Shown here in pieces: positions 24,227 to 33,543 of a stretch of 48,733 nt of DNA. The notes below the pieces were generated by a model. It did not search any database. It saw only the letters and a program-made list of their open reading frames with translations, and was not told where the DNA came from. The position numbers and the translations under genes are program-made. How positions within the stretch are numbered: position 1 is the stretch's first letter; every line of letters begins with the position of its first letter. Source of the DNA: Bacteroidales bacterium UBA5072 (GTDB lineage: Bacteria > Bacteroidota > Bacteroidia > Bacteroidales > UBA10428); assembly GCA_002415855.1 (NCBI GenBank), contig DIAS01000118.1, forward strand, positions 1 to 48,733, read 5' to 3'.

Positions 24227-26148
24227 ACAATCTTTCTTACAAGACTTTCCTTTTTCCCGCCGAGCACCAGAATATACAATTCCCCTTTTTGCAGTGATTG
24301 CCTGGTGAGGTCAGTAATCGCAATCTCCTTCCTGCCCTGTTTCATCATTTCTGATCCCAAAATCACACCCTGAAGGTTGAACAAACTGATGCAATAATCA
24401 CCATCAAGAGGTTGATTATCTACAATATAAATCATATTCCCTTTACATAACAGGTCAATACGATTCTGCGGTTTGTATGCTTCTGGCAGCGAGGTGAACA
24501 TGTCCGGATCGGCACCGCTGTATCCGAAGGGACTTTTTTGCGCGGCAGCAAAATATAACCATGATGTAGCGTCGAGGCTTGACCAATCAACTGCCCAGAT
24601 GCCGGCTATGGCGCCCAGGTTTTCATTATATGCAGGAACGGTACCGTCAGCGTTGATATGATCTCTTATACCGGCAAAAAGGATGTTGCTTTTAGGACCG
24701 GCAGCTGCAATGTAGGACAGTGTTCCCTCGTACCAGGTGGCAACTGGTCCTACCCCGTCGAATCCATATGGTTCTCCCCTGCCCTTTGTATACAGCAGCT
24801 TTCCTGCCATGGATAAGGCATTCAGCGATTCAGCAGGAAGCTTCAGGGAGGAAGCCAGGGCGGCAAGCCATGTATTCACCAGCAGCACGGGTCTTGCTGA
24901 ATTCGGCCCCTCTTTCCAAAAGAGCAGCTGATCGTCCCAGCCGGAGCTCATGACATAATCCATAACCTGATCCGCTTTTATCGTATCCCCAAGTTCCAGC
25001 AACCCATATAGTGTGGCTGCATAACCCTCATAATTGGAAACTTCTGATTTCTGTCGGCTCAGCAAATTCAAAGTATTGACCTTACCAGATGGTTCGATCA
25101 GATCATATAGGAATGCTTTGGCCTTGAGAATGGCAGGGTAAACCTCGCTATCGCCTGACTTCCTGTAATAATAGGCCAGACTGCCCGGTATCCAGGGAAA
25201 ATCACCCATCCATACCGTATTGTCCCCTTCGAGGTTGACAAGGATATTTCCTGATTCGGAATTCCATGCCCGGGGCCAGTAACCCTCTGCTGCCTGGTGA
25301 CTGGCAAGGAATTGAGCCAGGTTTTCGGCTGCTACTGCAAAATCGTTCAGGGCAACCGGACCATTCCATTCACCTTCCTCGGTGAGGGCCCTCAGTGCCA
25401 GTCCCTGACCATATAGCCACGATGAACCGTCAGGTATCCACGTGGTGAGCAGTCCCGTGGATTTTTGCCTGTTTTTGAGGGCAGTTGCAGCATTCAAACG
25501 GACAGCCTCCAGGTCATCTATCTCAAAATCCACCAGTTGTTCCAAATGTTGGGCCCGGATGAAATGATCAACCGTTTGCCCGATTAAATGGCGGAAGGAC
25601 ACCACACCTGAATCCGCTTCCATGTCTGTCAGGTCTGATGAATTCATGGTAACGGCAAAAGAGATGACCTGCACTGAACTCCAGTTGAATTGCCGGCCAT
25701 TTGAGAATTGTTCCTTCAGTATCACCAGTTGGTTGCACCAGCGGTCGATATGAGCCAGGTTTTCCCAGGTATAGGATGCCTGCAGGCCGGCGGATTCAAA
25801 TTTAAGCTCTACATTCCGGACCTGGCTTTTCCCAGGTTTTCCGCGGACATCCAGTCCAATTACATCCAGATCCGACAGGTCCAGCGGAACTGAAAGCACA
25901 AGGTAGCACTGTGCGAATTTTCCTCGGATTCCGGCCCCATACTTCCAATGCAGGTGCAATGCAGTATCAGATGAAACATAGCAGGAATCACCCAGCATAA
26001 GACTTGACTGGTTGCACATCCATTGTGGAGCATCCAAAAATGTCTCATCGGCAATAATCCTGTCTCCTTCCCATCCCAGGGTGAATTCCTGGGAGTGCAG
26101 CAGGAACGGGCAACAAAAAATGCAGAAGAGGCTGAGTAGTTTTTTCAT
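24217..26148 (-). CDS. Exported carbohydrate-active-type protein with CBM-like domain, alpha/alpha toroid and T9SS-like tail
   Basis: 643 residues with signal peptide MKKLLSLFCIFCCPFLLHSQ. Residues about 25-195 form a jelly-roll resembling CBM11-like carbohydrate-binding domains (DLDVIGLDVRGKPGKSQVRN). Residues about 215-560 are a helix-pair repeat region (LTTWIPDGSSWLYGQGLALRA, VWMGDFPWIPGSLAYYYRKS, GVGPVATWYEGTLSYIAAAG) like glycoside hydrolase or epimerase toroids. The last 70 residues (IYIVDNQPLDGDYCISLFNLQG to VRKIVYR) look like a type A T9SS sorting domain, so export to the cell surface is likely. The substrate is unknown and no SusCD pair is nearby. Confidence 0.72.
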   Translation of the reverse strand: MKKLLSLFCIFCCPFLLHSQEFTLGWEGDRIIADETFLDAPQWMCNQSSLMLGDSCYVSSDTALHLHWKYGAGIRGKFAQCYLVLSVPLDLSDLDVIGLDVRGKPGKSQVRNVELKFESAGLQASYTWENLAHIDRWCNQLVILKEQFSNGRQFNWSSVQVISFAVTMNSSDLTDMEADSGVVSFRHLIGQTVDHFIRAQHLEQLVDFEIDDLEAVRLNAATALKNRQKSTGLLTTWIPDGSSWLYGQGLALRALTEEGEWNGPVALNDFAVAAENLAQFLASHQAAEGYWPRAWNSESGNILVNLEGDNTVWMGDFPWIPGSLAYYYRKSGDSEVYPAILKAKAFLYDLIEPSGKVNTLNLLSRQKSEVSNYEGYAATLYGLLELGDTIKADQVMDYVMSSGWDDQLLFWKEGPNSARPVLLVNTWLAALASSLKLPAESLNALSMAGKLLYTKGRGEPYGFDGVGPVATWYEGTLSYIAAAGPKSNILFAGIRDHINADGTVPAYNENLGAIAGIWAVDWSSLDATSWLYFAAAQKSPFGYSGADPDMFTSLPEAYKPQNRIDLLCKGNMIYIVDNQPLDGDYCISLFNLQGVILGSEMMKQGRKEIAITDLTRQSLQKGELYILVLGGKKESLVRKIVYR

Positions 26149-26191
26149 AGAGTGACTATCTTTAGTATTTGCAATTTACACAATTTTCTCC

Positions 26192-27919
26192 ATGGATAAG
26201 CGAACATTATGGCGTACCAAACCCCTTCATAACATCCTCAATGAATCGAAAGAAAGCCAGCAATCAGGGCTTCAGTTAAAGAAATCGTTGGGTGTAAGGG
26301 ACCTGACAGCTTTTGGGATCGCTGCAGTAGTAGGCGCTGGGATCTTCTCCACCATCGGTAATGCTGCCACTGACGGGGGACCTGCAATCAGTGTTCTTTT
26401 TATTTTTACTGCCATTGCCTGTGGCTTCTCAGCCTTGTGCTATGCCGAGTTTGCATCTATGGTACCAGTGGCCGGCAGTGCCTACACATATGCCTACTAC
26501 TCCCTGGGGGAGCTGATCGCCTGGATTATTGGATGGGATCTGTTGCTTGAATATGCCATTGGCAATATCGCCGTGGCCATATCCTGGTCGGATTACTTCA
26601 CTGAATTTATCCGCGGATTTGGATGGCATTTGCCTGAATTCCTGACCATGGATTATTTCAGCGCGTTGAAGGCCCATGGGATGATAGTGGAAACGCTGAA
26701 CCACGGAGGCGATGTTTCAGCGTTGTCCGCTTCACTGCAACAAGCAAATGAAGCCTGGATCACCGCCCCTTCGCTGGGAAATTTCAGATTCATTGCAGAC
26801 CTCCCCGCACTGATGATTGTTGCGGTTATAACTTATGTCGTTTTTATTGGCATCAGGGAATCCAGGACAGTAAACAACATCATGGTAGGTATCAAACTGC
26901 TTGTCATATTTCTGGTGATTGTTACCGGTTCGTTTTATGTGCATCCCGAAAACTGGAGTCCTTTTGCTCCCGAGGGCATTTCAGGGGTACTGAAGGGGGT
27001 TTCTGCAGTATTCTTCGCATTTATAGGCTTTGATGCCATATCCACAACGGCCGAAGAATGCAGGAACCCGACACGCGACCTCCCCAGGGCAATATTTTAT
27101 GCACTTGGCATTTGTACAATTTTGTATGTTTTGATAGCTTTGGTGCTGACGGGCATGGTCAATTACCGTGAGCTGGGTGTCGGAGATCCGCTGGCCTTTG
27201 TGTTTAAAAGGATCGGACTCGACTGGATCAGCGGCATCGTTGCCTTTACAGCGCTGATAGCGATGGCCAGTGTACTCCTGATATTTCAGCTCGGCCAGCC
27301 CAGGATTTGGATGAGCATGAGTCGTGACGGCCTGCTTCCCAAAGCCTTCTCCAAAATTCATCCCCGCTACAAGACACCTTCTTTTGCCACTATCGTTACC
27401 GGCATTGTGGTCGCGCTACCTGCTCTGTTCATGAATCTGAAGGAAGTTACCGATCTCACCAGTATCGGTACATTGTTTGCCTTTGTTGTAGTATGTGGAG
27501 GTATCCTGGTGCTGCAAAATAATCCTGCGAAACCTCATAGCCGGTTCAGCGTACCCTATGTCAGCGGAAGATTCATCATACCGGTGTTGGTTGCGGGACT
27601 GATTGCCATCAACCTGGTTTTTAACAGGGACTATTGGAATGATTTCTTTTTGTTTGGTTACGGTAAATCCTTTTACCACAGCTTAGTTGAAAAATTGCCC
27701 ATGATGATCTTTCTCGTAACCTGCCCCATAATTGCCTGGATCAGTTACAGGAAAAGACTATCCGTGATACCGGTACTGGGTTTATTGTGTTGTTTGTTTT
27801 TAATGACCAAATTGGGACATACCAATTGGCTAAGGTTTTTGATATGGCTGGGAACCGGATTGCTGGTCTATTTTTCTTTCAGCAGAAAGAACAGCAAACT
27901 GAATGGATCAAATCGCTAA
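26192..27919 (+). CDS. APC-superfamily amino acid permease (second copy, longer)
   Basis: 575 residues and about 12 to 14 membrane segments. GIAAVVGAGIFSTIG is the first-helix binding motif, followed by CYAEFASMVPVAGSAYTYAY and IAWIIGWDLLLEY. It is clearly related to the permease at 3802-5247, including the final SRKNSKL, but carries an insertion of about 45 residues after helix 3 and an extra membrane pair near the C-terminus (KSFYHSLVEKLPMMIFLVTC). ATG 26192 stands 43 bases from the divergent start at 26148. Its stop overlaps the stop of a small minus-strand ORF. Probably a cationic amino acid carrier; the substrate is unknown. Confidence 0.9.
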   Translation: MDKRTLWRTKPLHNILNESKESQQSGLQLKKSLGVRDLTAFGIAAVVGAGIFSTIGNAATDGGPAISVLFIFTAIACGFSALCYAEFASMVPVAGSAYTYAYYSLGELIAWIIGWDLLLEYAIGNIAVAISWSDYFTEFIRGFGWHLPEFLTMDYFSALKAHGMIVETLNHGGDVSALSASLQQANEAWITAPSLGNFRFIADLPALMIVAVITYVVFIGIRESRTVNNIMVGIKLLVIFLVIVTGSFYVHPENWSPFAPEGISGVLKGVSAVFFAFIGFDAISTTAEECRNPTRDLPRAIFYALGICTILYVLIALVLTGMVNYRELGVGDPLAFVFKRIGLDWISGIVAFTALIAMASVLLIFQLGQPRIWMSMSRDGLLPKAFSKIHPRYKTPSFATIVTGIVVALPALFMNLKEVTDLTSIGTLFAFVVVCGGILVLQNNPAKPHSRFSVPYVSGRFIIPVLVAGLIAINLVFNRDYWNDFFLFGYGKSFYHSLVEKLPMMIFLVTCPIIAWISYRKRLSVIPVLGLLCCLFLMTKLGHTNWLRFLIWLGTGLLVYFSFSRKNSKLNGSNR

Positions 27920-28008
27920 AGCTTGCGGTATTCAGGGGCTGTTAATACCAGGTAGCCAAGAACAAATAGCGATGCAGCAGGAACAAGAATAAGAATCAAA
28001 GTGCCCAT
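27916..28008 (-). CDS. 30-residue KdpF-like single-span membrane peptide
   Basis: An ATG-started ORF with one hydrophobic helix (LILILVPAASLFVLGYLVL) and the end TAPEYRKL. Size, GYLV in the helix and the P-E-aromatic ending recall KdpF, the 29-residue stabilising subunit of the Kdp potassium ATPase, but no kdpABC genes are in the window. It ends tail-to-tail inside the stop of the permease gene. Three TGACGAA repeats at 21-base intervals lie upstream. The call is tentative: coding is supported by a clear membrane-peptide design in a stretch otherwise empty. Confidence 0.45.
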   Translation of the reverse strand: MGTLILILVPAASLFVLGYLVLTAPEYRKL

Positions 28009-28038
28009 GTCGAATAGTATTAATCTTTTTTGAATTAT

Positions 28039-28087
28039 TTCGTCATAAATATACGACTATTCGTCAAAGAAAGTTGCACGTTCGTCA
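28039..28087 (-). promoter_or_regulatory. three TGACGAA direct repeats at exact 21-base spacing
   Basis: On the plus strand TTCGTCA occurs at 28039, 28060 and 28081, that is, two turns of the helix apart each time. They lie upstream of the small KdpF-like ORF (start 28008) and downstream of the ATPase gene. The middle copy extends to an 11-mer (TTTGACGAATA on the minus strand) found again at 31437-31447 near the phosphatase gene. A binding array for an activator is the simplest explanation. Confidence 0.5.
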
Positions 28088-28150
28088 ATTTTTTTTGCAA
28101 AAATCAACCGATTAATTCTTAGTAACTTAAGAATACTCCTTCTTTGGATG

Positions 28151-30508
28151 CTAGTTGATGGAATGTTGGACAGGAACCTGTTCCAGCATGTTTTGTATAA
28201 TCTGGAAAAGCTTCTCAAAATTCCGTCTTGATTCCTCATCAAAATCGTTGAAGTGTGTTCCTTCTTTTTGGAGTTTTGTGCAGAAATCAGTTGCCAGGAT
28301 CAGACGGGATAAATTATTGCTTTCAATAAACTCGGTGTTCTTTACTGTAATACCGATGCGTTGTTGCAGGATAAAACGCTTGAAGTCAATGGTAGAAAAA
28401 AGATCCTCGATACCGGTAAAACCTTGCAGGCTTTGGATTTTACGGTTGACGGCCTCATCATTTCTGAAGAAAGTAGTTGCCTGGAGAAATTCAACGACAT
28501 GGTTGCAGACCGGATTGTCCATTGTCAGCAAACCAAAATCAATTTTCCAGCCAAAAAGGATATTGGCCATCATGGGAATATTTTCCGGACCTGATGCGGG
28601 AATAAAATGAACCAGTCCCTCGTAGCCATACAACCGCGACATGGCATCAAGGTAATAATAGGTAATGGTATCCTCGACGATCAGGTTATTCTTTGGGAAA
28701 ATGAACTGTCTGTCATTCAGCCGTGTACCCATCAGAGAGTATATCGGTGAAAGTGTATCCGCGGAGGCTTCATGCAGACTTCTGGCGTCCAGCACGATTG
28801 TTTCGCTTTTCTCATCAGCATCCTTGGCGCGTTGTACCGCCATGATCCTGTATAATTTCTGAATGTCGATCAGGTTGGGTGAGTGTGTGCAATAGATGAT
28901 CTGCAGGTTATCCTTGAGATCCTCAAATACCTTCAGGACATCTTCCTGAGCCCTTGCGTGAAGGCTCAGACCTGGTTCATCGATGAGCATTACACGATTC
29001 CTGGTGTTCTCCTTGGCTGTTGCTTTGAGTTCGAGATAGAACGACAGAAACCATCTTACCCCCCTGCTTCTTTGTTTGGGATAAAGTCTTTCCTGCTTGT
29101 CCTTGATCCAAAATTCGAGGTAGGGCTTTCCGCTTTTCTCTGGCTGGGTATAATCGTAATGCTCCAGTTCAAAGTTGATTCTTATTTTATCGTTCTTTCC
29201 TACATTCTGGCGCCAGTAGTCCTGAAAATCAATTGTAATTTCGCTGTTCAGGTTTTCTATTTTCTGCTTCAGGATGCGGTGATTCTTCTCCCGAAAGAAA
29301 TCTGCATTTAATCCGGCTACACAAAGGAAATTGCGCGCTGCCTTGTAGCCTTCGGCACGGGTGTTTTCATTCAGAAGATCTTCCAGGTCGATTTTATTGG
29401 GTAACAGGCTGCTGAAATCTTCAAAGAATTCGAACATGGGAACATGTTTAAAAAGCCGGAGACCTAATTCCTCGATGGTGGCATAATTCTTCTCAATCTC
29501 ATGTTCCCTGTCGGCTTCACTTTCTGCATCCTTGATATTTTTTCCATCCAACAGCCGGTCGAGCGCCTTTCTCTTGATGGATAGGTTTTCGTTCAGATCC
29601 TTCAGGGTATTCACGACCTGTTGCCGGGAAATCCTCAGTTGCTCAAGCCGTCTGCCGATCAGCCGGCTCTCCCTGTCTGAGGAACAAAGTTCATACTGGT
29701 GTTCTGCATCGAGGATAAGGCCGGATTTGACCTTGGCTTCCTCAGCAACTGCGTTAAGCTGTGCTGCGATCTCGTTGAACTGCTTACAGGCATTCAGCTT
29801 CTCTGCAAGCGACTGGATGGCCGCTTTCTCCATTTCTACCTGGCCCAGTCTGTTTTTCAGGTCTGACTCAGCATCTGCCATATGTTGCCGGATAGTCTCA
29901 TTTTCCTGTTCCGCCGCTATTCGTTCATCCGGCTTTTTCGATTTATTGAGAACGCGCATGGTATCTTCGAGTCTGGCATGCAGGGAATTCAACGTATGGC
30001 GAGCATCCTGAACTGCTTTTTCTGAAGCCTGCAGTTCCCTTGCTGAATGTTCTGTTTGTTGGACCAGTTCCTGAAAAGAACGGGCTATGCGCAGATCCAT
30101 TTCCTGTCTTTTATTTTCCAAGGATCCGTAGAAGGCCAGCACTTCAGGCTCTGCTATTAAAATGGCGTTGCTTCTGGCATTGGTCCATTTTCTTTTGAGT
30201 GAAATTTCATGTTTGCTGCCCATTGCTTCGTGGAGGTCAGCCGGCAAAAGTCTGAAATCAACAATCTCATCCAGCCTGTCACCTTCCTCGAGCAGGAAAG
30301 TACAGGTGATCTCAGGGAAGGACTGGTCACTCCGAAGTACGTCATCCGTGATCTGTCCCTCATAAAAACTCCTTAATGCTTCCAGTACGGAGGTTTTACC
30401 TGATTCATTCTGGCCGATCAGGGAAGTAATGTTATCAGGAGACAGGTAACAAATGCCTGAATTCACGATCGAGCGATAGTTCATGATATGAAACGCAGTG
30501 ATTTTCAT
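28151..30508 (-). CDS. OLD-like AAA ATPase with coiled-coil insertion and degenerate TOPRIM domain
   Basis: 785 residues from ATG 30508. Walker A is GQNESGKTS (32-40), characteristic of RecF/OLD ATPases. Long coiled coils occupy about 130-350. The Walker B region MLIDEPGLSLHARAQ is near 506, with CTHSPNLID after it. The C-terminus aligns to a TOPRIM-like domain, with IVED near 609, but the DxD of the second motif is TMDNP and only one Asp remains, so nuclease activity is uncertain. OLD relatives act as phage-defence nucleases or repair factors. It follows a SpoIIE-type phosphatase gene by 17 bases. No UvrD-like (GajB) partner is adjacent. Confidence 0.82.
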   Translation of the reverse strand: MKITAFHIMNYRSIVNSGICYLSPDNITSLIGQNESGKTSVLEALRSFYEGQITDDVLRSDQSFPEITCTFLLEEGDRLDEIVDFRLLPADLHEAMGSKHEISLKRKWTNARSNAILIAEPEVLAFYGSLENKRQEMDLRIARSFQELVQQTEHSARELQASEKAVQDARHTLNSLHARLEDTMRVLNKSKKPDERIAAEQENETIRQHMADAESDLKNRLGQVEMEKAAIQSLAEKLNACKQFNEIAAQLNAVAEEAKVKSGLILDAEHQYELCSSDRESRLIGRRLEQLRISRQQVVNTLKDLNENLSIKRKALDRLLDGKNIKDAESEADREHEIEKNYATIEELGLRLFKHVPMFEFFEDFSSLLPNKIDLEDLLNENTRAEGYKAARNFLCVAGLNADFFREKNHRILKQKIENLNSEITIDFQDYWRQNVGKNDKIRINFELEHYDYTQPEKSGKPYLEFWIKDKQERLYPKQRSRGVRWFLSFYLELKATAKENTRNRVMLIDEPGLSLHARAQEDVLKVFEDLKDNLQIIYCTHSPNLIDIQKLYRIMAVQRAKDADEKSETIVLDARSLHEASADTLSPIYSLMGTRLNDRQFIFPKNNLIVEDTITYYYLDAMSRLYGYEGLVHFIPASGPENIPMMANILFGWKIDFGLLTMDNPVCNHVVEFLQATTFFRNDEAVNRKIQSLQGFTGIEDLFSTIDFKRFILQQRIGITVKNTEFIESNNLSRLILATDFCTKLQKEGTHFNDFDEESRRNFEKLFQIIQNMLEQVPVQHSIN

Positions 30509-30525
30509 GGATTCTTTGAGATTTT

Positions 30526-31377
30526 TTAAATCATTGCAGGTTTTGCAAATCGGTAACGGAAACCGCATACTAATACGTCATCAAGCTGTCTTTGGTTGCC
30601 TTTCCATGCTTCAAATGTTCCCTGAATCCGGTTTTTCTGTTCCTGCATGGGTAATTCACTGACAGATATCAGCAGTTCCCTGAATGACTTGTATTTGTAT
30701 TTTTTACCATTCGAACCACCAAACTGATCCACAAAGCCATCTGTAAAGAGGTACAGCATATCATTATCCTCCAGGTCAAGACTGTGGCCTGTAAACGGTT
30801 TTTCCTCCTCAGCTCCGATACCAACCGGCATTTTATCTCCCTCAACTTCTATTAGACGATTGTTTCGTATCATGTATAACGGGTTGAACGCACCGGCAAA
30901 ATCCAGCTTGTTTTTCCGGATATCCAGGATGCACACGGCTAAGTCAATACCGTCTTTCTGTTCTGATTCCTCTCCTGTCTGGCTCAACGCTTTCATGACA
31001 TGTTCCCGCATGTTGTTTAAAACTGAAGCGGCTCCGTAAAAGTTCCCACGGGAGATAATCTCGTTTAAAAATGTAATACCGAGCAGACTCATAAACGCAC
31101 CCGGTACCCCATGTCCGGTGCAGTCACCTACAGCGATAAAGATATTATCCCCGTGCCCTGAAACATAGTAGAAATCACCACTTACCATCTCCCGGGGCCG
31201 AAAGAATATAAAATACTCCGGTATAAGCCGGGCTATAAGTGACTCTGTGGGATATAACGCCTGCTGAATATAACTGGCATATTTGAGACTCTCGGCAATC
31301 TCACGTTGCTGCCTCAAGTAGTCGTAATAATGCTTGGGGTCTTCCTGAACAGGCCCTTGAGCACCCTCATTTTTCAT
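30526..31377 (-). CDS. SpoIIE-type PP2C serine/threonine phosphatase
   Basis: 283 residues. Motifs: MVSGDFYYV, AVGDCTGHGVPGAFMSLLG (the metal-binding Asp and the DxTGHG block), DLAVCILD, LYLFTDGFVDQF and the last metal Asp in QRQLDDVLVCGF. These enzymes dephosphorylate anti-sigma-factor antagonists or act in c-di-GMP/stress signalling. An N-terminal helix (about 15-45) could be a signalling coiled coil; no sensor domain is attached. ATG 31377 was chosen; an in-frame GTG stands at 31392. It is upstream of the OLD-like ATPase in the same operon, an odd pair. Confidence 0.9.
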   Translation of the reverse strand: MKNEGAQGPVQEDPKHYYDYLRQQREIAESLKYASYIQQALYPTESLIARLIPEYFIFFRPREMVSGDFYYVSGHGDNIFIAVGDCTGHGVPGAFMSLLGITFLNEIISRGNFYGAASVLNNMREHVMKALSQTGEESEQKDGIDLAVCILDIRKNKLDFAGAFNPLYMIRNNRLIEVEGDKMPVGIGAEEEKPFTGHSLDLEDNDMLYLFTDGFVDQFGGSNGKKYKYKSFRELLISVSELPMQEQKNRIQGTFEAWKGNQRQLDDVLVCGFRYRFAKPAMI

Positions 31378-31412
31378 GCGCTCTTTTAACACTTATACTG
31401 ATCAAATGAGGA

Positions 31413-31439
31413 AAAATTGCAGCGGTATGTTGCAATTTT
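31413..31439. promoter_or_regulatory. 9-bp inverted repeat upstream of the phosphatase gene
   Basis: AAAATTGCA (31413-31421), 9 bases, TGCAATTTT (31431-31439), perfect arms, 36 bases before the phosphatase start. No promoter consensus was found next to it. It may be an operator; as a terminator it would serve no gene on the plus strand. Confidence 0.4.
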
Positions 31440-31529
31440 GACGAATACCTAAATAACGGTGATGAATTGCCTGATATTATTGACTAATAGTAAAAAAAGC
31501 ATTACATGATATTATGTGTATTTCCGCTC

Positions 31530-33539
31530 TCAGAAACTACTGCCATTGTTTCTGATCACCAGTACCTCACCATTGCAACCAGTGAAAAGAAGATTGTTCT
31601 TCCTGTCGGTAACCATCCCTTCAATAAGAAAACCTTCCGGGATCTTTGCAGAAGCTGATATTGTCCCACTGGCTGTGTTAATCCAGTTAATAGTCTGGTA
31701 TTGCCCGAAGGAGAAAGTCACAATCAGTTGATTTGAAGCCGATTTTAACATGCCCGAAACGGCAATGGGAATCTCCGGCAAGGTGATTTCCTTTTCCAGT
31801 ATTACCTTATTATCCTGACTGGTTTTTGAGAATATCAGTTTTTGGTTATTACGGACTGCAAGATAGGCTATCTCCCCTCTGGGTAAAAGTTGTGCGGAAA
31901 CGATGCTGTCAGTGATGGCGGTGGAAGACTCCCAGACCAGGTATCCCCTGGCATCAGTTTTTGCACGCCAATGATTGCCGACCATTAGAATATGCTGATC
32001 AGGGAATTCTGCTATCTGCAATATTTCACCCGTACCGGTATATGTTCTGCTCCACAGCCGTTTGCCGCTTTCATTCAGTACGATCAGGGAATACTTTCTG
32101 CGAAGGGAATCATCTACCAGGTACCCCCCCAGGAAAGTTTCACCAGAACGGGCGGGTAAAATGGTTCGAATGTGCATTCTGCCAAGTGTTTTACTCCAGA
32201 TTTTCTGGCCATCCGGGCCCAGTTTAAAAAGCCATGCTTCAATGGAAGCCGAATCGGTTCCCAGCCATGTATATCCTGCACCAAGGATCTCGTTCTCCCG
32301 ATTAACAGCCAGCATATCCACCTGATCATTGAATCCTTCACCAATATACTTGTTCCAGATCATTTTACCATCCTGGGTCATTTTAATGATCCAGACATCA
32401 GTTGATCCTGTATCTGATTTAAGGACTGTACTTCCTGCCAGGTAATTGTTCAAGGTATCCACGGTAAGGCATGCACTAAGTTCCTGATTTCCCTCCTCAT
32501 CGAAACTGCGGGCCCACTGGACATTGTTCGTGGGTAACGGGTGCTGGTTCATAAATCGCATGCCATTGTCAAGTGCTTTCAGGTTGAAAATATCAATATA
32601 CTGCTGTCCTTCAGGGTACTTTCTGATAAACTCGTTATAGGCCTCCAGGGTTTGTATTTTTTTAGCGTATTCATACAGCAGCTGTTTCTGAATGACTCTG
32701 GCTTCGGAGATTTCCAAAGCATCCGGATAATCACTGATAAATTGATCGAAAGCGGCGATCGTATTCTTTTGCTTCGCCCTTTCAAACGCCACAGCATTTA
32801 AATTCTTAATTGCCTGGTTAATTTCAGAAGCTTCCGGATAGGTTTTGATGAAGTCCCTGTATGCTTCCACCGTATTTACCTGGCAAACCTTTTCAAAAGC
32901 AAGCCTGTTGCGGTATTTGATGGCTTTATCCACCTGGGCGGCATCCGGAAATTTACGTATGAACTCCAGATAACCATCCAACTGGTTAAGCTTTTCATAT
33001 TTTCTGAATTCCAGCTGGTTGCGGATGTGAATTACATTATCATAATGTCTGAAATCAGGGAATTTTTCAATAACCTCGTATACGATTTCGAGGTTGTTTT
33101 CCTCCCGGATGTATTTAATTAGTTTAGCTTCAATTGTTTCGAGGGCATATTCGATCTTTTTTCTAACCGGTCTGCTGATATGCCTGACCTCCGTATTATA
33201 GAAGTATTCACCGATGAATTCAGTCTCTTCAGGTGTAAGCTTGTCCAGGTATTGCTTTACATTCCGTGTATGCTCCCATGATTGAATGAGGTCGTAATAG
33301 GGCGACTTTTCATCGGCATAGATCAGGGCTAGGCCAAACAAGGCAGCCGGATCCTGGCTGTTCTCATTCAAAGCATCCAGGAAAACTTCCCTTGATTTTT
33401 CATAATCCAGCTTCTCCAGCAGCTTGTAACCTTTCTTCACATTCTGTCCATACAACCCTGTGGTCAGGCAGATAAACATCCAAAAGGCAACCTGACAAAT
33501 GTGCAGCGTCCTTTTCAAAACCGGCATATGGTAATTCAT
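31530..33539 (-). CDS. Exported TPR/helical-repeat and beta-propeller protein
   Basis: 669 residues with a signal peptide (ICQVAFWMFICLTTGLYGQ). Residues 34-75 have a TPR (KGYKLLEKLDYEKSREVFL). About 175-335 is a series of four repeats of exactly 37 residues (pattern TxxAYxxFIxxYPxA). The second half has PQQ/WD-like strands (DVWIIKMTQDGKMIWNKYIG, EAWLFKLGPDGQKIWSKTLG), a propeller that reads as seven blades or so. It starts 4 bases after the OmpA-type gene stop. TPR plus propeller plus OmpA, as in T9SS PorE-like proteins, is split here over two genes. Function unproven. Confidence 0.8.
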   Translation of the reverse strand: MNYHMPVLKRTLHICQVAFWMFICLTTGLYGQNVKKGYKLLEKLDYEKSREVFLDALNENSQDPAALFGLALIYADEKSPYYDLIQSWEHTRNVKQYLDKLTPEETEFIGEYFYNTEVRHISRPVRKKIEYALETIEAKLIKYIREENNLEIVYEVIEKFPDFRHYDNVIHIRNQLEFRKYEKLNQLDGYLEFIRKFPDAAQVDKAIKYRNRLAFEKVCQVNTVEAYRDFIKTYPEASEINQAIKNLNAVAFERAKQKNTIAAFDQFISDYPDALEISEARVIQKQLLYEYAKKIQTLEAYNEFIRKYPEGQQYIDIFNLKALDNGMRFMNQHPLPTNNVQWARSFDEEGNQELSACLTVDTLNNYLAGSTVLKSDTGSTDVWIIKMTQDGKMIWNKYIGEGFNDQVDMLAVNRENEILGAGYTWLGTDSASIEAWLFKLGPDGQKIWSKTLGRMHIRTILPARSGETFLGGYLVDDSLRRKYSLIVLNESGKRLWSRTYTGTGEILQIAEFPDQHILMVGNHWRAKTDARGYLVWESSTAITDSIVSAQLLPRGEIAYLAVRNNQKLIFSKTSQDNKVILEKEITLPEIPIAVSGMLKSASNQLIVTFSFGQYQTINWINTASGTISASAKIPEGFLIEGMVTDRKNNLLFTGCNGEVLVIRNNGSSF

Positions 33540-33543
33540 AAAG

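Noticed and set aside
28151..30508. Gabija (GajA-GajB) defence system
   Set aside because: The ATPase resembles GajA in layout but no UvrD-like GajB is adjacent and the TOPRIM is degenerate.
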